Shown here: piece by piece, positions 21,361-32,978 of the stretch
Numbering within the stretch: position 1 is the first letter of the stretch
How the letters are laid out: each line of letters begins with the position of its first letter
Source: Gibbula magus
Taxonomy: Eukaryota; Mollusca; Gastropoda; Trochida; Trochidae
Direction: 5' to 3'
DNA length: 64,000 nt
Assembly: GCA_936450465.1 (NCBI GenBank)
Contig: OW388303.1
Coordinates: 11,129,021 to 11,193,020 of the forward strand
Position numbers and translations under genes: made by a program
Notes under the pieces: generated by a model
What the model was told of the DNA's origin: nothing
The model's input: only the letters and a program-made list of their open reading frames with translations
Database searches by the model: none

Positions 21361-22950
21361 TCTTTAAAAAGCACTTAGGTGATGCCAAATTCCTAAGATT
21401 ACCCTGATGTAATGTTAAAGAATTGGATTTTCACCTCAGTAAAATTTATCTTGAAAATGTAACTCCGATCAGCAAAAACGATGCCAATCTTGATTGATAT
21501 ATGATGTAATTTACGGAGATTCAACAGTCATTCAATGAAAGTAAATTAGTAAAATTTTGCACTGGCCAATTTGGGATAAGGTTGTAAAGAAATCAATTAT
21601 AAGATCATATTATCAATCAATTGTTTGCAAAAATTTAGTCCGTTCTTTGTATGTACACTGATAATGCGATGTCACGGGCGTCCCTTTGTCCCTGCGTACA
21701 TTGTCCTTGGCCCTGTCTTCAAATATCTGGTGCAAAATGGTTGTATGTCTAAAATGTTCGTATAACTTCGTGTGACACATATTCTAAGAGTAGTCTAGTC
21801 TCCATTTAATGCATCATTTCACGTCTTCTGTGTGGTTATTTATCTTCAACGAGAATGATCTCTCAAAGTGTTCGTCGTTGACTGACATAGATCAGAAGCA
21901 AATGACAGTGTGTGAAGCGTACGAATCGTATGACGCGTATGAAGTACATGTATTATTATACAGAGACATTTTATATAATAAAGATGACGTTTGTGTAGAG
22001 AATCCTATTGAAAACGATTAATCTATGCTTTCATTTTGAATAAAGTCAAGGAGTATTCTGTACTGTGTTCCATTGATTGCATGGCTCAATCTTTCATTAG
22101 ATACATAACCATAATCAGTGAAACGTGTCGAGTTATATGTATGAGAGCAAGATATAAATTTTATTAGAGTGACTAGGAAACAATGTTGGTGTCTATACAC
22201 CATATGTAGGTGGTGGTGACGGTTTCATCAAATACTGTATACATTATACATGTACTCGGTGCAAAATGTCTTGATTTCGCTTTTCAAGTAAATGTAACTT
22301 TCTATATAAATTGCCATGCAAACTGTTCCATATTTGTTACAGCAAACCTCTTACCATACATCTACAATTGAACTCCCTGAGCTTCTGTAATCATCTACAC
22401 CGCACACACGTCCCAAACATGTAAGTAATCGCTGGTGAAACATCTCGAGGGAAATAACATGTTCAAGGCAGATCTTTCGATTTTAAATGTTCAGTCCAAT
22501 GCACACATATACATGTTGAAACCAAGGTTTCCAGTCCCACCGAAAATAATCTCATATAGTCACATGCTACATGTATGTTATTGTCCAAGTCAACAACTCC
22601 GATGTATCAAATGGGACTTGGTCACGCTAAATAGGCGTGTGTGTAATCATTGATATCGACATACTCTTCTCAAATGGACAACAGTGTATGTGACAATGGC
22701 GTGAAGTAACTGCACTTTGTATATATTTATTTTTTTTGGTGTCAAGACATGAATGACTAATTGAGTATCATGAGTTCATATGGTGCTCTGTATTTTGTCC
22801 TTGGCCTTTTGTTTCAGATACACGCACGCACTGATATATCTTTCTCGGTGCTCAAGAACTATCAAAACCTTCATTTTATAACAGCAGTAAACTAATCTTA
22901 AATATCTGAAATGAAAAATGTTGTAGAATTAAGAAGTATATTGTTCGACT
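21361..22950. other. Mostly gene-free; one possible short coding frame
   Basis: The frame at 21809-22021 (70 codons) starts with ATG after an in-frame TAG. Its later part is acidic (VCEAYESYDAYEV, CVENPIEND) and it ends at TAA, with AATAAA about 17 nt later. It could be a tiny gene or last exon, but I see no splice acceptor, homology or paralogue. Nothing else is recognisable. Confidence 0.25.
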
Positions 22951-23567
22951 ATTTATTAACAACAGACACAATCGCATTAACGTTAAATAACATATTATGA
23001 AACGGGGTATTTAAAAGCTCTTTGACATTTGGCATTATCCACTTGTCACTATCCACATTTGTTTTATGGGTTTCAACATGTCTTTTCCAATGCAGGAACA
23101 TTCACTGGACTAAAGTAAACAAGACATTTCTGTGCATGGATCTATTATATTAATGTAATACAGCATATCAAGGTAATTGTTTTACACCTCAATTCACCAT
23201 TTAGCACAATCTGCAGTTTCGCTTTAATACCAAAAGCCAAATAAAGAAATTATTGCGCCCTTCAATAGCCCATTCTTAGATTGATAGTGTTTTGATATTT
23301 TAATACTAAAGATAGAATTAATCAGAATTGCAATAAATGCTTTTGAGTTTGGTGAATAATGTTAATAAGAAAGTCGTAATTTTCTACTTCTTTATACTTG
23401 TTTGACTAGAATAGTACTAGTCTGTTGAAGAATTCATTGAGGTACAGAATAGTTCCCTATTAAGAATCCTGACGTTCATGATCAGAACCTTTCTCACTAG
23501 GGATTTTAATAATAAGTATATGCCAGGATATTCCTACCTATCCTGATTAACTGTTTATATTTCATTA

Positions 23568-24556
23568 CACTCTCTAAAAAAGAAACGCAACCCCTGAATT
23601 TAGAAAATGTGTATATCGATCTTTAAGTTGTTATTTCACATTTATGATGACATAATGGAATTTTACATGGGAAAATGTATGTTTCTATGCTATAAGGTCA
23701 GAATATTATAGGTCTCTAGCAAACACTCGATTCAAACTACATTGCTATTACATTTTGCGGTTTTTATTACAATTCAGGGCACAACAGGGGCGTTTTCTTC
23801 ATTATCTCGTATATCACGAGCAGTTGCATCTCCTGGGAACAGAATCCTTTCCCGGGGCATTGCTTTCCACTCCTCCTATAACTGTGGCCAGTGCATCCAA
23901 TGTCTGCGGTGGAGGTGTACGTGCACGAGTACGATCATCAAGATGGTCCCATAGATGTTCGATGTACTCGTTTCCAGTTTCTTAGAGTCCATATCCTCAC
24001 GTAAGTGCACCACCTGAGACGTTGGAATCAATCGCGCGATGCTGACGTCTCAGGGCCAGTCCGACAAATGGTATTCATGCACGTAGATTGGCCTCACGTA
24101 AATGGCTCCTAATGGTTTGGGCCGACACTCTCCTCAAACCAGGCACCTGTGTTGCAGTGATAATTGGTGTGGCCTGCCGATTACGTAGGTGGGTGACCTG
24201 GATGTAGCGAACCTGAGCCGGTGTGGTGATCCTTGGTCTACCACTCCTAGGACGGTCTTAAGTTGCATGGAACTTTGTATATCGATTCCAAAGTCGGCAG
24301 ATTGTTGTTATATTGACATTTAGATGACGGCCGGGCAACTGTTCCAAACCTTGCCCGGCCTCAATGCTACCAATGGCAATATTTCGATCAGCTGTACTTC
24401 TAAGGCTGAGTGGCTTAAGGTCAAGGTTCATCGTGACAGCTAGATACGTTGGTCGCTATTAGAGCGACAATATAATATTATAAACATATGTCGATGTAAA
24501 TTCATGTAGATTTTCAGATATTGAGAAAGGGATGGCGTTTCTTTATTGAGAGAGTG
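23568..24556 (-). mobile_element. Tc1/mariner relic, TA-flanked
   Basis: The ends CACTCTCT-A-AAGAAACGC (23568) and, read on the minus strand, CACTCTCTCAATAAAGAAAC (to 24556) form about 28-bp inverted repeats. TA lies on both sides (23566-23567 and 24557-24558). The inside is a minus-strand transposase pseudogene with its middle missing. The 989-bp length is shorter than a complete element. It lies within the second copy of the local duplication, so it inserted after, or independently of, that duplication. Confidence 0.85.
23742..24430 (-). pseudogene. Tc1-like transposase pseudogene
   Basis: On the minus strand, from 24430: LDLKPLSLRSTADRNIAIG and LEQLPGRHLNVNITTICRLW (helix-turn-helix region). 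Next come PRSGRPRITTPAQVRYI (GRPR linker and second HTH) and QATPIITATQVPGLRRVSA, then SHLREANLRA. After a gap near 24000-24060, where the central DDE region should be, comes EHLWDHLDDRTRART with PPPQTLDALATVIGG. This is the carboxy end after the third catalytic residue. In-frame stops and frameshifts occur throughout. The catalytic core is lost, so it is dead. Confidence 0.85.
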
Positions 24557-24564
24557 TACTTGAC

Positions 24565-24760
24565 TCTATAGTTTATGATTAATCTACATTTCAGGAAACA
24601 TGTTTGTAATATTGATATCAATTTATGAGAATAACAAAATGAACTTGTGAAAAAAATGCTCATCCATAACAAAGATAATCAATAGCGCTATGACAACGGA
24701 TCTCCGTTGGTCTGCACGTAGATTGGCCTCACGTTGGTCTGCTCGTATACTTTTGCCGAC
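24565..24760 (+). repeat. Local duplication, copy 2, with a templated insertion
   Basis: Matches 19200-19360. Within it, 24713-24734 is a 22-bp insertion absent from copy 1. It is identical to 24078-24099 inside the neighbouring Tc1 relic (starts TGCACGTAGATTGG). Confidence 0.7.
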
Positions 24761-25837
24761 ATACACTTTTGAGAGGTGACCTTTTGAGAAAACAATTTTA
24801 ATCATGGTCAGGTGCATGACTTGTACTTGAATGTAGTTAAACCTCAAATTAGAATCTTGTGATGATAACACATACGTTATTCCATTGTATCACTTACCTT
24901 GGATCCAAGTATGCTTACGATTGTTACTAAAAGTATCCTTGCCAAGAATTAAGGACTATAAAGGGGAACAATATATTAACTTAAATTGATTGAGATGGAG
25001 TAATGTAGTTACAGAGAAAACCAAAAAGACGAGTGACAGGAAAGTAATTGTGTTTTGTCACAGACGTTTGATAAATTCTTGGAAGAAACCTTGGAGTTTT
25101 TCAACTTCTGTTAAATGTTTCAAGCAATCATCTGTGATTGTGTTTGGTTGAAAAAGATAAAAGTGATATGTATAAGAAAAATAAAGTATATGCATGTTAA
25201 AGAAACAATCATACATGTGTATACATTTGTAAGTATATACTTTTATATTATGGCATTTTGTAAAAAGTTGTGTCAAATTTAAAATTCGCAAAACCTTGTT
25301 ACTTGTACAATAGCATGTGAAACAGGTAAAACAAATACCTATAATCGGTGTTGGACATCACCTCTATATAATAAAAAAAAACCAAGTAAAGTAACAACAG
25401 AACGAATGTAACCTCTGAAAATGCCACGCAAAAAGGGGCGTTGGATACACACGTTCAAAGGCTCTCCTTTGTACTTTTTATTTCCATTACTTTTTAGAAC
25501 TAGCGTTTTCAACGTGTGTGTTGTTGTTGTTGTTAAGGCAAGTAACACCTCTACATGTATTCGACACTTGTAAGAGAAAAATAAAGGATGTTTTCAATTT
25601 TGACTAAATAAAGGCTGAAAATAAATTGTTAATCCAAACCTCACGGGGATATTCAGATAGTCAATTGTTCCTTGCATCTTAACAATAACATTTTTTGGAC
25701 TTCAAGTACAGTTTTATAAGGGCATTCAGAAATGAAATACATGGTAAAGCAATATTAATGAAAAACGAATTCTTCATTGAGAACGTACACGTATGTATAT
25801 GTACAAGTATGTGCCACTCTGTCGTGAAGAATTTCGC
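24761..25837. other. Gene-free stretch
   Basis: No exon, RNA or repeat that I can support. Short minus-strand open frames lack coding character. Confidence 0.45.
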
Positions 25838-25872
25838 CTGATGAAGGAGCAAGCACACGTTCGGAAATGACG
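25838..25872 (+). repeat. Hammerhead-like CTGATGA / GGAAATGACG motif
   Basis: CCTGATGAAG, GAGC, AAGCACAC, GTTC, GGAAATGACGT. The layout CTGATGA, stem, GAAA resembles the hammerhead-type motif in Penelope-like repeats. The closing base pair next to GAAA is not canonical and no stem I is evident. Likely a decayed fragment. Confidence 0.3.
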
Positions 25873-26126
25873 TGTCTTTTCACCATAAATGAGTACATTT
25901 AGGTAAAATTTTGGCGAAATGACATTTTCAGTTGTTGGAGCCGAAGGAGGGGAAGTAACTCGTGTGATTCGTGTTGGAGTCAACTATTTTAGTTACGTAT
26001 CCATTGCTTTGTATGTACACAGTCGAAATATACGATCAAAATGGGGTGTTTTTTTAAATCAGTAATAATCAATGATATAATTACTATTTTTTACAGTGCG
26101 CTAAATATATTTTGGTGTTAACCAAA

Positions 26127-26200
26127 ATGTGGGCCAATTTATTGTGCTACCTACTAGTACCGACAGCAAGTGGGCCCACATTTGCCGATTTGGTTGTTGA
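26127..26200. repeat. Inverted pair of the TGTGGGCCCA family
   Basis: AAAATGTGGGCCAATT and AGTGGGCCCACATTTGCC flank a 40-bp spacer. It has the same motif as the tandem block at 26973-27245. Confidence 0.5.
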
Positions 26201-26559
26201 ATAGTGATTTCGAATATTGAGGCATCTAAAGTTACAGTAAATAGTCTTTTTTGTGAAATACTATCTATAGGATTGAACAAAAGTGTTCTCCGTCGAAATA
26301 AAAGATGATGGAAACGATATTGTTGTTATTATTCCCATCAGAAACGAAGCAGAAATTCCAAGCGAAAAGTAGGACAACACTTATTCATAGCAACGAATGC
26401 TGCAGCTGTCTTCTCATTGGTCAGTAGAAATGTCACCACCTAAATCATGGTCGTAAGAGTGCATCAGGCCATGGTCGATATTTTTATTGTTTCTAGGTCA
26501 AGTCAAAGGTCGGTAAAATTAGCATACTAGATCAGTCAACAGGTTTACTGCCGGTAAAC

Positions 26560-26950
26560 AATTTGAAATATTTGATTGACATAATAATAGAATGTATCAT
26601 TCCTATCTTCAGTAGTTGTAAATTATGTTCAATTGTAGATGGGAATTATTATAGATTGACCCTTTTCAATCTTCACAGATTTAATTTGCATTTATAAATA
26701 TTTGATGGAAATAATCACATAGATTACCAGCTCATCTTCAAAAATTGAACATTCATTTGAATATCTGATCTGAATAGTTATAAAATGATCCTTTTCCATC
26801 TTCATGAATTGAGAATTTTTTATTGGAATTTACTTATCATATTTATGGAAATAATTATTGAAAGATATTTTTCCATCCTGAATTTGAATATTTGATGGAA
26901 ATAATTTTAGAATTATCCTTTCCATCCTCATAAATGAAATGAAATGAGAT
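26560..26950 (+). repeat. Degenerate minisatellite, units of about 60 bp
   Basis: About six diverged units share GAATATTTGATGGAAATAAT, AGAATGATCC and TTTTCCATCTTCATAAATTG. Unit length varies, so the array is old. Confidence 0.6.
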
Positions 26951-26972
26951 TTAATTGTGAAACGCATGTTTT

Positions 26973-27245
26973 GCAAATGTGGGCCCACTTAGATATGCCT
27001 CCTATAGGAACTAAGACCAGTGGGTACACATTTGAAATTATCCTTCCATTTTAAAGCAACATATACGATTTGGCAAATGTGGGCCCACTTAGAACTATCC
27101 CATATACAGGAACGAAAAGCAATGGGCTCACGTTTAAGCCCACATTTAAAATTAACCTACCATTTCAAAGCTAAACTCGATGTGGCAAATATGGGCCATA
27201 TTGGAAATGTCTCATATGGGAACAAAGACCAATGGGCCCACAATT
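26973..27245 (+). repeat. Three tandem units of the GCAAATGTGGGCCCACTT repeat
   Basis: Units start at 26973, 27073 and 27185. Each has GCAAAT-TGGGCC, a CCTATAGGAAC/CATATAGGAAC segment, CAATGGG-CACA and, in the first two, CCATTT-AAAGC. The 75-codon frame across it is incidental. Confidence 0.75.
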
Positions 27246-27249
27246 GATA

Positions 27250-28510
27250 TAATACGCTTACATACTAATATGTTGTTAATTCAAAGAGGAATTTGCACGA
27301 AACACGTCGCAAGTATCCATGTGCGCGTAAATACGTGAACAAAAAGCATAGTTCCTTATAGGGAAACTCCTAGAGTTACTTCTCTTGCATATCGGTAAAC
27401 CACTGATAATGCGGTTTCGACATCGTTTTTATCTCGTTTGTTTCACAATAAGTTTCCACGAGCGTATATGAAAAGTTGAATCTGTAAAAAGTTCAATGTC
27501 TACGCAGAATAAATCGGTGTTAAACATTAATAGTGTCAGTCAATAACTAATCAAAATAATGCAGCGCAAAATACTCCAGAAATTTTGTTAATGGTCTCGT
27601 TATGTTAGCCATTTGGAATGAAACTTAATCAAATTTGCCTCAGATCATGTTAATATTGTATATTGTAATATCATAAGAGCATATTTGTAAAGCGCTATGA
27701 CCGTGCATGAACATGCACACCGCGCACAGTTCCAATCGTGTTTGATTTCCCTGAAGGAATGTACTGTTGGCGCTGTAACCAAGCGCAAAACACGACCCTG
27801 ACGTTCTGTAGTTTGCGTAGATGACCTGTAAATATACTAGGGACCATAGTTTGATGGGTCCCGTAGTGTTTTTTAATTCACTGAATTGTTCTCGTTCCCA
27901 CCTTACAGTTGACAGCAATGACGTACGCGATAAAGTTTATGCCAAATGAATGATTTAATGGTGTGTTCCAACTATCCTGGGCCGTGTACTTTCAGAGGAT
28001 GGCAATTACTTCTAATGCAGTCGGCCTTGGAAGCTGTGTGACGTTTTCTATCTATCAGAGGGATGCCGAATGTATCGATAATATTGCCCACCTCGATTAA
28101 TCATAGTAAGTTCAGATAGAACTTCAACAGACAAGTTCATCCTATCTTGCCACAAAACTGTTTCCATTGATACGGATCTAATTGGATACACATATATATG
28201 ATCTGATTTTTATCAAGGTAGAGGTCACTATATCGGCGATATATGGTTTTGAACTGGGATTATCTACAAAATGTCGAAACTTGATCCCCGATGTCTTGTT
28301 CATGGATATATGTTTAATCAATTTATTATTAGTTAATGATAACAAAAACATTCATAAATGATAAATCACTTGGTTACTTAGCTAGAGCAAGGGAAGTAAC
28401 TCTAGTTTTCACGTTTGAAAAGCTGCGTTGTAGGGTTGACTCGGAATGCTGAATAAACAGTATCTTTCAGACATCTTAAGTCCATTAATTAATCAATCTG
28501 CTATATATTT
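27250..28510. other. Gene-free stretch
   Basis: No exon, RNA or repeat that I can support. Confidence 0.45.
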
Positions 28511-29122
28511 AACAACTTGAACTATACATACATGATATATGTTGCAACAACTTGAACTATACATACATGATATATGTTGCAACAACTTGAACTATACCTT
28601 CATGAGATATGTTGCAACAACTTGAATTATATATTCATGAGATATGTTGCAACAACTTGAACTATACATACACGAGATATGATGCAACAACTTGAACTAT
28701 ACATACATGAGATATGTTTCAACAACTTGAACTATACATACATGAGATATGTTGCAACAACTTGAACTATACATACATGATATATGTTGCAACAACTTGA
28801 ATTATACATTCATGAGATATGTTGCAACACCTTGAACTATACATACACGAGATATGATGCAACAACTTGAACTATACATACATGAGATATGTTTCAACAA
28901 CTTGAACTATACATACATGAGATATGTTGCAACAACTTGACCTATACATACATGAGATATGTTTCAACAACTTGAACTATACATACATGAGATATGTTGC
29001 AACAACTTGAACTATACATACACGAGATATGATGCAACAACTTGAACTATACATACATGAGCTATGTTGCAACACCTTGAACTATACACACATGAAATAT
29101 GTTGCAACAACTTGAACTATAC
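28511..29122. repeat. 35-bp satellite, 17.5 units, five-unit higher-order period
   Basis: The unit starts AACAACTTGAACTATACATA and ends CATGAGATATGTTGC, 35 bp without indels across the array. Units 5, 10 and 15 (starts 28651, 28826, 29001) share the variant CACGAGATATGATGC. Units 4 and 9 share GAATTAT and TTCATGAG. Units 6 and 11 share ATGTTTC. This points to amplification in 175-bp blocks. The repeats abut directly with no unique spacers. Confidence 0.95.
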
Positions 29123-29624
29123 TTTAAATTGATTTATTTTACCCGATGACTTAAATCACATAGTGATATTAATTATCACACACATTATTATTTCAGAGTA
29201 TATTTAAAATTCAAGTCACACAGCTCTTAAATATCAAGATGTTTTAAATTTGAATTTTCTAAATATCAGGTGTTTATATCCACAGGCCCACGGCGATCAG
29301 TTGTCATAGAAATATGAATAGATTGTCATTTATATGCTCGATTGTCACAACTGCAGTTTATTATTTTCACATGAATCACAATCTTGTAATGGTAAATCAG
29401 CACCTATTGTAATTTGGTACATGTTAGAACCACATAAAATATCATACAAAACTGATCATGCATCTTTAGCCCTTTTCTTCTCAGTGTTACCATGTGGGAA
29501 CGTGTGCTTTAAACCCTTGTAAATTGTGTTCACAATGTTATAATTACATTTTACTTTGACAGTTTTGATGTTGACATAATTACGTTATAGATATTTTTAA
29601 TAATTTTTTGATAATTATATCAAG
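29123..29624. other. Gene-free stretch
   Basis: AT-rich. The 62-codon frame at 29334-29522 lacks coding character. Confidence 0.45.
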
Positions 29625-29890
29625 ACTGATCTTGTGATTATAAATGGTAACTTGAACGCTAAAGGCTATATCCAACAGGTCTTGACCCCAGTCGTAGTCC
29701 TTCAGAACTATGTCACTCCACATACTGCATGTGTAACAAGAGACTATTTAAATGCCAACATCATACACGTTCTCCCGTGACCAGTACGATCCCCTGACCT
29801 AGATTCCATGTAACTCATCCTGGACCATCTTGGGAGACAGACAGACGTTGACGCAGGCACTGCAAGAAATATTGACATGATCGAATTATG
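29625..29890 (+). pseudogene. Tc1-like transposase carboxy-terminal fragment
   Basis: Reading through stops: LVIINGNLNAKGYIQQVLTP, then TPHTACVTRDYLNANIIHVL and RSPDLDSM, followed by LILDHLGR. This is the GN-A-RY-VL-P, DNA-PHTA-V--FL, PARSPDLNPIEHLWD order of Tc1/mariner transposases. The second catalytic Asp and the Glu are both altered. No terminal inverted repeats were found nearby, so it is an isolated fragment. It is a different lineage from the elements at 23.6 and 37.8 kb. Confidence 0.75.
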
Positions 29891-30029
29891 GACAATCATA
29901 CATATTCAACAAAAATGCTCTTAATTTTCGAAATGGTAAAAATGTGACTCTCAGATACTGAGTGTGGTTACATTTTAGTTTATATATCTTTGTTTAATGG
30001 GGACAGGGGTAAGAAATGAAATTACACAA

Positions 30030-30130
30030 ACGTGACCCCTATCATGTTTAAAATGTTGTAAATGTGTGCAGAATCAGGCACATTTATTAATGTTTACATA
30101 GAAAATGTCTTGTATGAACAGTAACTGTTG
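30030..30130 (+). repeat. Dispersed repeat fragment (second copy of 1300-1400)
   Basis: ATGACCCCTATCATGTTT-like start, GTAAATGTGTGCAGAATC and GGCACATTTATTAATG match the fragment near 1.3 kb in the same orientation. Confidence 0.6.
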
Positions 30131-30317
30131 TGTTTTCTCCAAACTATATTTTGAAGGTTTTTCATTTAAACGAAGAACATTTATTTTTAAAGCAACATCA
30201 AGACATTATGAACCGTGAATGTAATGTTTGATTGTACAAAACATACAGAATATATAATCCATATAGTTATATTATATCAACTCTTGTAAACCTTATTATG
30301 CTACCTTGTAGCCTTGA

Positions 30318-30650
30318 GTGAATACAAGTTTCAAGTTTCAACATCAACAGCTTACAATCCCAATTGAAAATGAATATCAACATATTACAATCTCAATACA
30401 AAGTAAACATATCGACGCGTTTCAGCACGATCAGTGGGGTGACGCTTTTTTGACAAACGGTAATCAGTCAGTAATTAATTGCTTTCAAGGAAATGAGGAC
30501 TCTTCACGATACAAAGATTACTTGTTGGAGTCTCACAATGTAAAACTTAATCGAGGAAGTTATTTGTTTGCGAAGGCATATGACATCTGGGGACGAACAT
30601 GCAAGTGGAGGGAAGAGGTTTTTAAATCTGAACTCTTTGTCACTGTGTAA
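30318..30650 (+). CDS. Possible coding frame or terminal exon, unidentified
   Basis: An open stretch of 110 codons ends at TAA 30648-30650 and has mixed, protein-like composition (HIDAFQHDQWGDAFL, CFQGNEDSSRYKDYLLE, RGSYLFAKAYDIWGRTC, FKSELFVTV). The first codon is GTG, so this is not a complete start. It could be a last exon read from an acceptor such as the AG at about 30315 or 30350. I recognise no domain; the SYLFAKAYDIWG stretch looks like a beta-rich extracellular fold, but that is only an impression. No polyadenylation signal lies close by. Confidence 0.3.
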   Translation: MNTSFKFQHQQLTIPIENEYQHITISIQSKHIDAFQHDQWGDAFLTNGNQSVINCFQGNEDSSRYKDYLLESHNVKLNRGSYLFAKAYDIWGRTCKWREEVFKSELFVTV

Positions 30651-30659
30651 GGCAACGAA

Positions 30660-31186
30660 TCAATGTTCAGTAGGGTTGAAATTTTAATGTTGCACATGTT
30701 AGTCTTTTACCATATGGCCTAAAGTCAGAACCCGACATATCATTCAATTGACAGTTTTTGTTAAGGTTCAGACAAGATGATTTACAGATGGATCGATGTA
30801 ACTGGATAAAGAATGCTCCTTGAGTTTGTTCATGCTCAACATATTATTGACAATTGGTTTCAGTAGGAATCATTCCCTCGTCCAAAGTGTTCCAAATCCA
30901 TACCTATATAATACATGTACATTCCACCGTGTCAATTGATTGACAACCGCTTACATTGCTCTTCATCGTCCTTAACATGTGAAATGTTCAACGTAATGAC
31001 ACATGTACATTTCGCCACATCAATTACTTGACAACCTCTAGGCACTAAAACTACCTACGATCGATTTTGGTGAATGGTAAATACTTAATCAGGCTGAAAA
31101 TACAGACGGCTTAATGGCCTAACCAAAAGGTGAAATGATGCGTTAACTCGAGACGCTGCTCTATTCTACACTGCTACTCATGGGCA
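30660..31186. other. Gene-free stretch
   Basis: No exon, RNA or repeat that I can support. Confidence 0.4.
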
Positions 31187-31786
31187 ACAGCTACGAAAGT
31201 TTTATCACTTACTTGTGTGTTTTAGTGCAAATATCATGTAACTTGTCAGGTCTTTGAAGTATTGTATCAACGTGAAAACTAGACGGATAATTTTGCATTT
31301 TTGCATTATACAAAGACAGTTATGTGTTTCATAACATAATTTGATTTGATACCTCATAGTAAACAACTACAGTTTTGGCAACTCTAAGAAGTGACCAGGG
31401 GTCAATCTTTTAAAAAATACAGTTTTTATTTCCTTCTTTAAAATATTCAGTAAGTGATCAACTGGGTATAAAATTCATCAAATATCTCCTTTTATACGCA
31501 TTCGATGTATTTATGATGAATTTGTTCTCATTTAGTCAATATGAAAACTTTAATTCGAAATGTGAATTTTCACAATTTGACCCCTTCTCTCGTTTGCATT
31601 ATGCAAAAAAAATTCATAAACATGCACTACCATCGTGACCATCACATGAAACGTTTAAGAAGAATCGTTTTACTCTTGGATATAAGATGATACATTGTCA
31701 TTGTTTGTGTTTGTTACAATGAACGTCAATTTACGTGATATTTGCACTCAAATTCCTATGTAGGTAACAAACTTTCGCTACGCAGT
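31187..31786. mobile_element. About 600-bp MITE with long imperfect inverted ends
   Basis: The left end has ACGAAAGTTT and AGTGCAAATATCATGTAA. The right end on the minus strand reads GCGAAAGTTT, AGTGCAAATATCACGTAA. A second inverted pair, GGGGTCAA near 31400 and TTGACCCC near 31573, lies inside. No coding content. The target duplication is not clear. Confidence 0.65.
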
Positions 31787-31789
31787 TAT

Positions 31790-32739
31790 ATATTATTATC
31801 ATGAACCAGTCTTTAGGACAACTCTCCTTGTTCACTCTATACAGACGATTTGCAATTTCTAGTATTAATAAGGATTGTCATTATTAGTCATGAGATTAGT
31901 TTTTTGCAATTAACGGATTCACATTTCATTACTATACGAGTTTATATCGGTTTGATATGTGTTAATTGATTGATTGATACATTTTCTATCAATTGAACAA
32001 AATCAAATCAACCGTATTTTTAAAAATACACTATGGTAATCGTAGTGAGTCATCAACATCTTAATACTTAATACTAAATCTTAATTAATACCATGGTGAT
32101 AATTTTGAGAAACATTTACATGCATTAATTATTTGTTGTAGGTAGATATGATCTTAAATGATATATCGCTAGAACTTTCATAATCCACCCTCTAATATAC
32201 CTATAAGGTGCATTAACAACCTCATCAGTATGGAGGATGTGGCACTATCAGTGCACATCAACTATAAAACTGTAATACTCTATGACGATATGAAAGCTTA
32301 ACAAAGAAATACGTCATTACATGGATAACGAAGTACACGTCGGTGATATATATATATTTTTTTAATCAATTAGAAGCTAATTCAATATAAAACAACTTCA
32401 TCAGTCTGAACCTAGTCTACTGCATTGTAATTATGACATGCTGTTATATGATGTATACGTTTTGAAAACCTTCAAACGAGAATACTATTTGTAATTTCAT
32501 AAATGGGTTTCTCATTTTCTCTGTATGCATTTCGATTGCTTCAAAGTTTACTTCATTTTCGACGGCAACTGTCGATTTAATGATGGTGTCAAGCTCACAT
32601 ATGCGGTCGGCAAATACCTGCGGCGTTTTTCAGCGATGTCCGCCATGTTGAATGCATGTTGTGCAAAGGGAGATAACTCTTAATTCCTCGTGATTTTGAT
32701 CTATTTGTCTCGTACGTTACCTTGGGCTCTAGGTTCAAG
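31790..32739. other. Gene-free stretch
   Basis: AT-rich, with no supported feature. Confidence 0.45.
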
Positions 32740-32820
32740 TCACTTGACGACGGGCTGATACAGGTTTTTGCCCTTGACAACGGGCTAAAACAGGTTATCT
32801 GCCCGCCGGGCTGATACGGG
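32740..32820 (+). repeat. Short tandem repeat ACGGGCTGATACAGG
   Basis: Three imperfect copies: GACGGGCTGATACAGG, AACGGGCTAAAACAGG and CCGGGCTGATACGGGG, spaced 26-33 bp apart, GC-richer than the flanks. The minus-strand open frame across it is incidental. Confidence 0.6.
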
Positions 32821-32978
32821 GTGTGTGTAGAGGGTCTAACATACATGCAAAATCTTCGTATTCATAAGTAAGTATATGATAAACTGTAATACTAAATTGG
32901 TAAGTGTAATCAAGTGCTTGATATCAACATTTGAAATAAAGCTCATATCAAATATTGTTGATATGAGTGTATTGTTAA

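Noticed and set aside
28511..29122. CRISPR-like array
   Set aside because: Repeats abut directly and have no unique spacers; no cas-like genes; eukaryotic context. It is a satellite.
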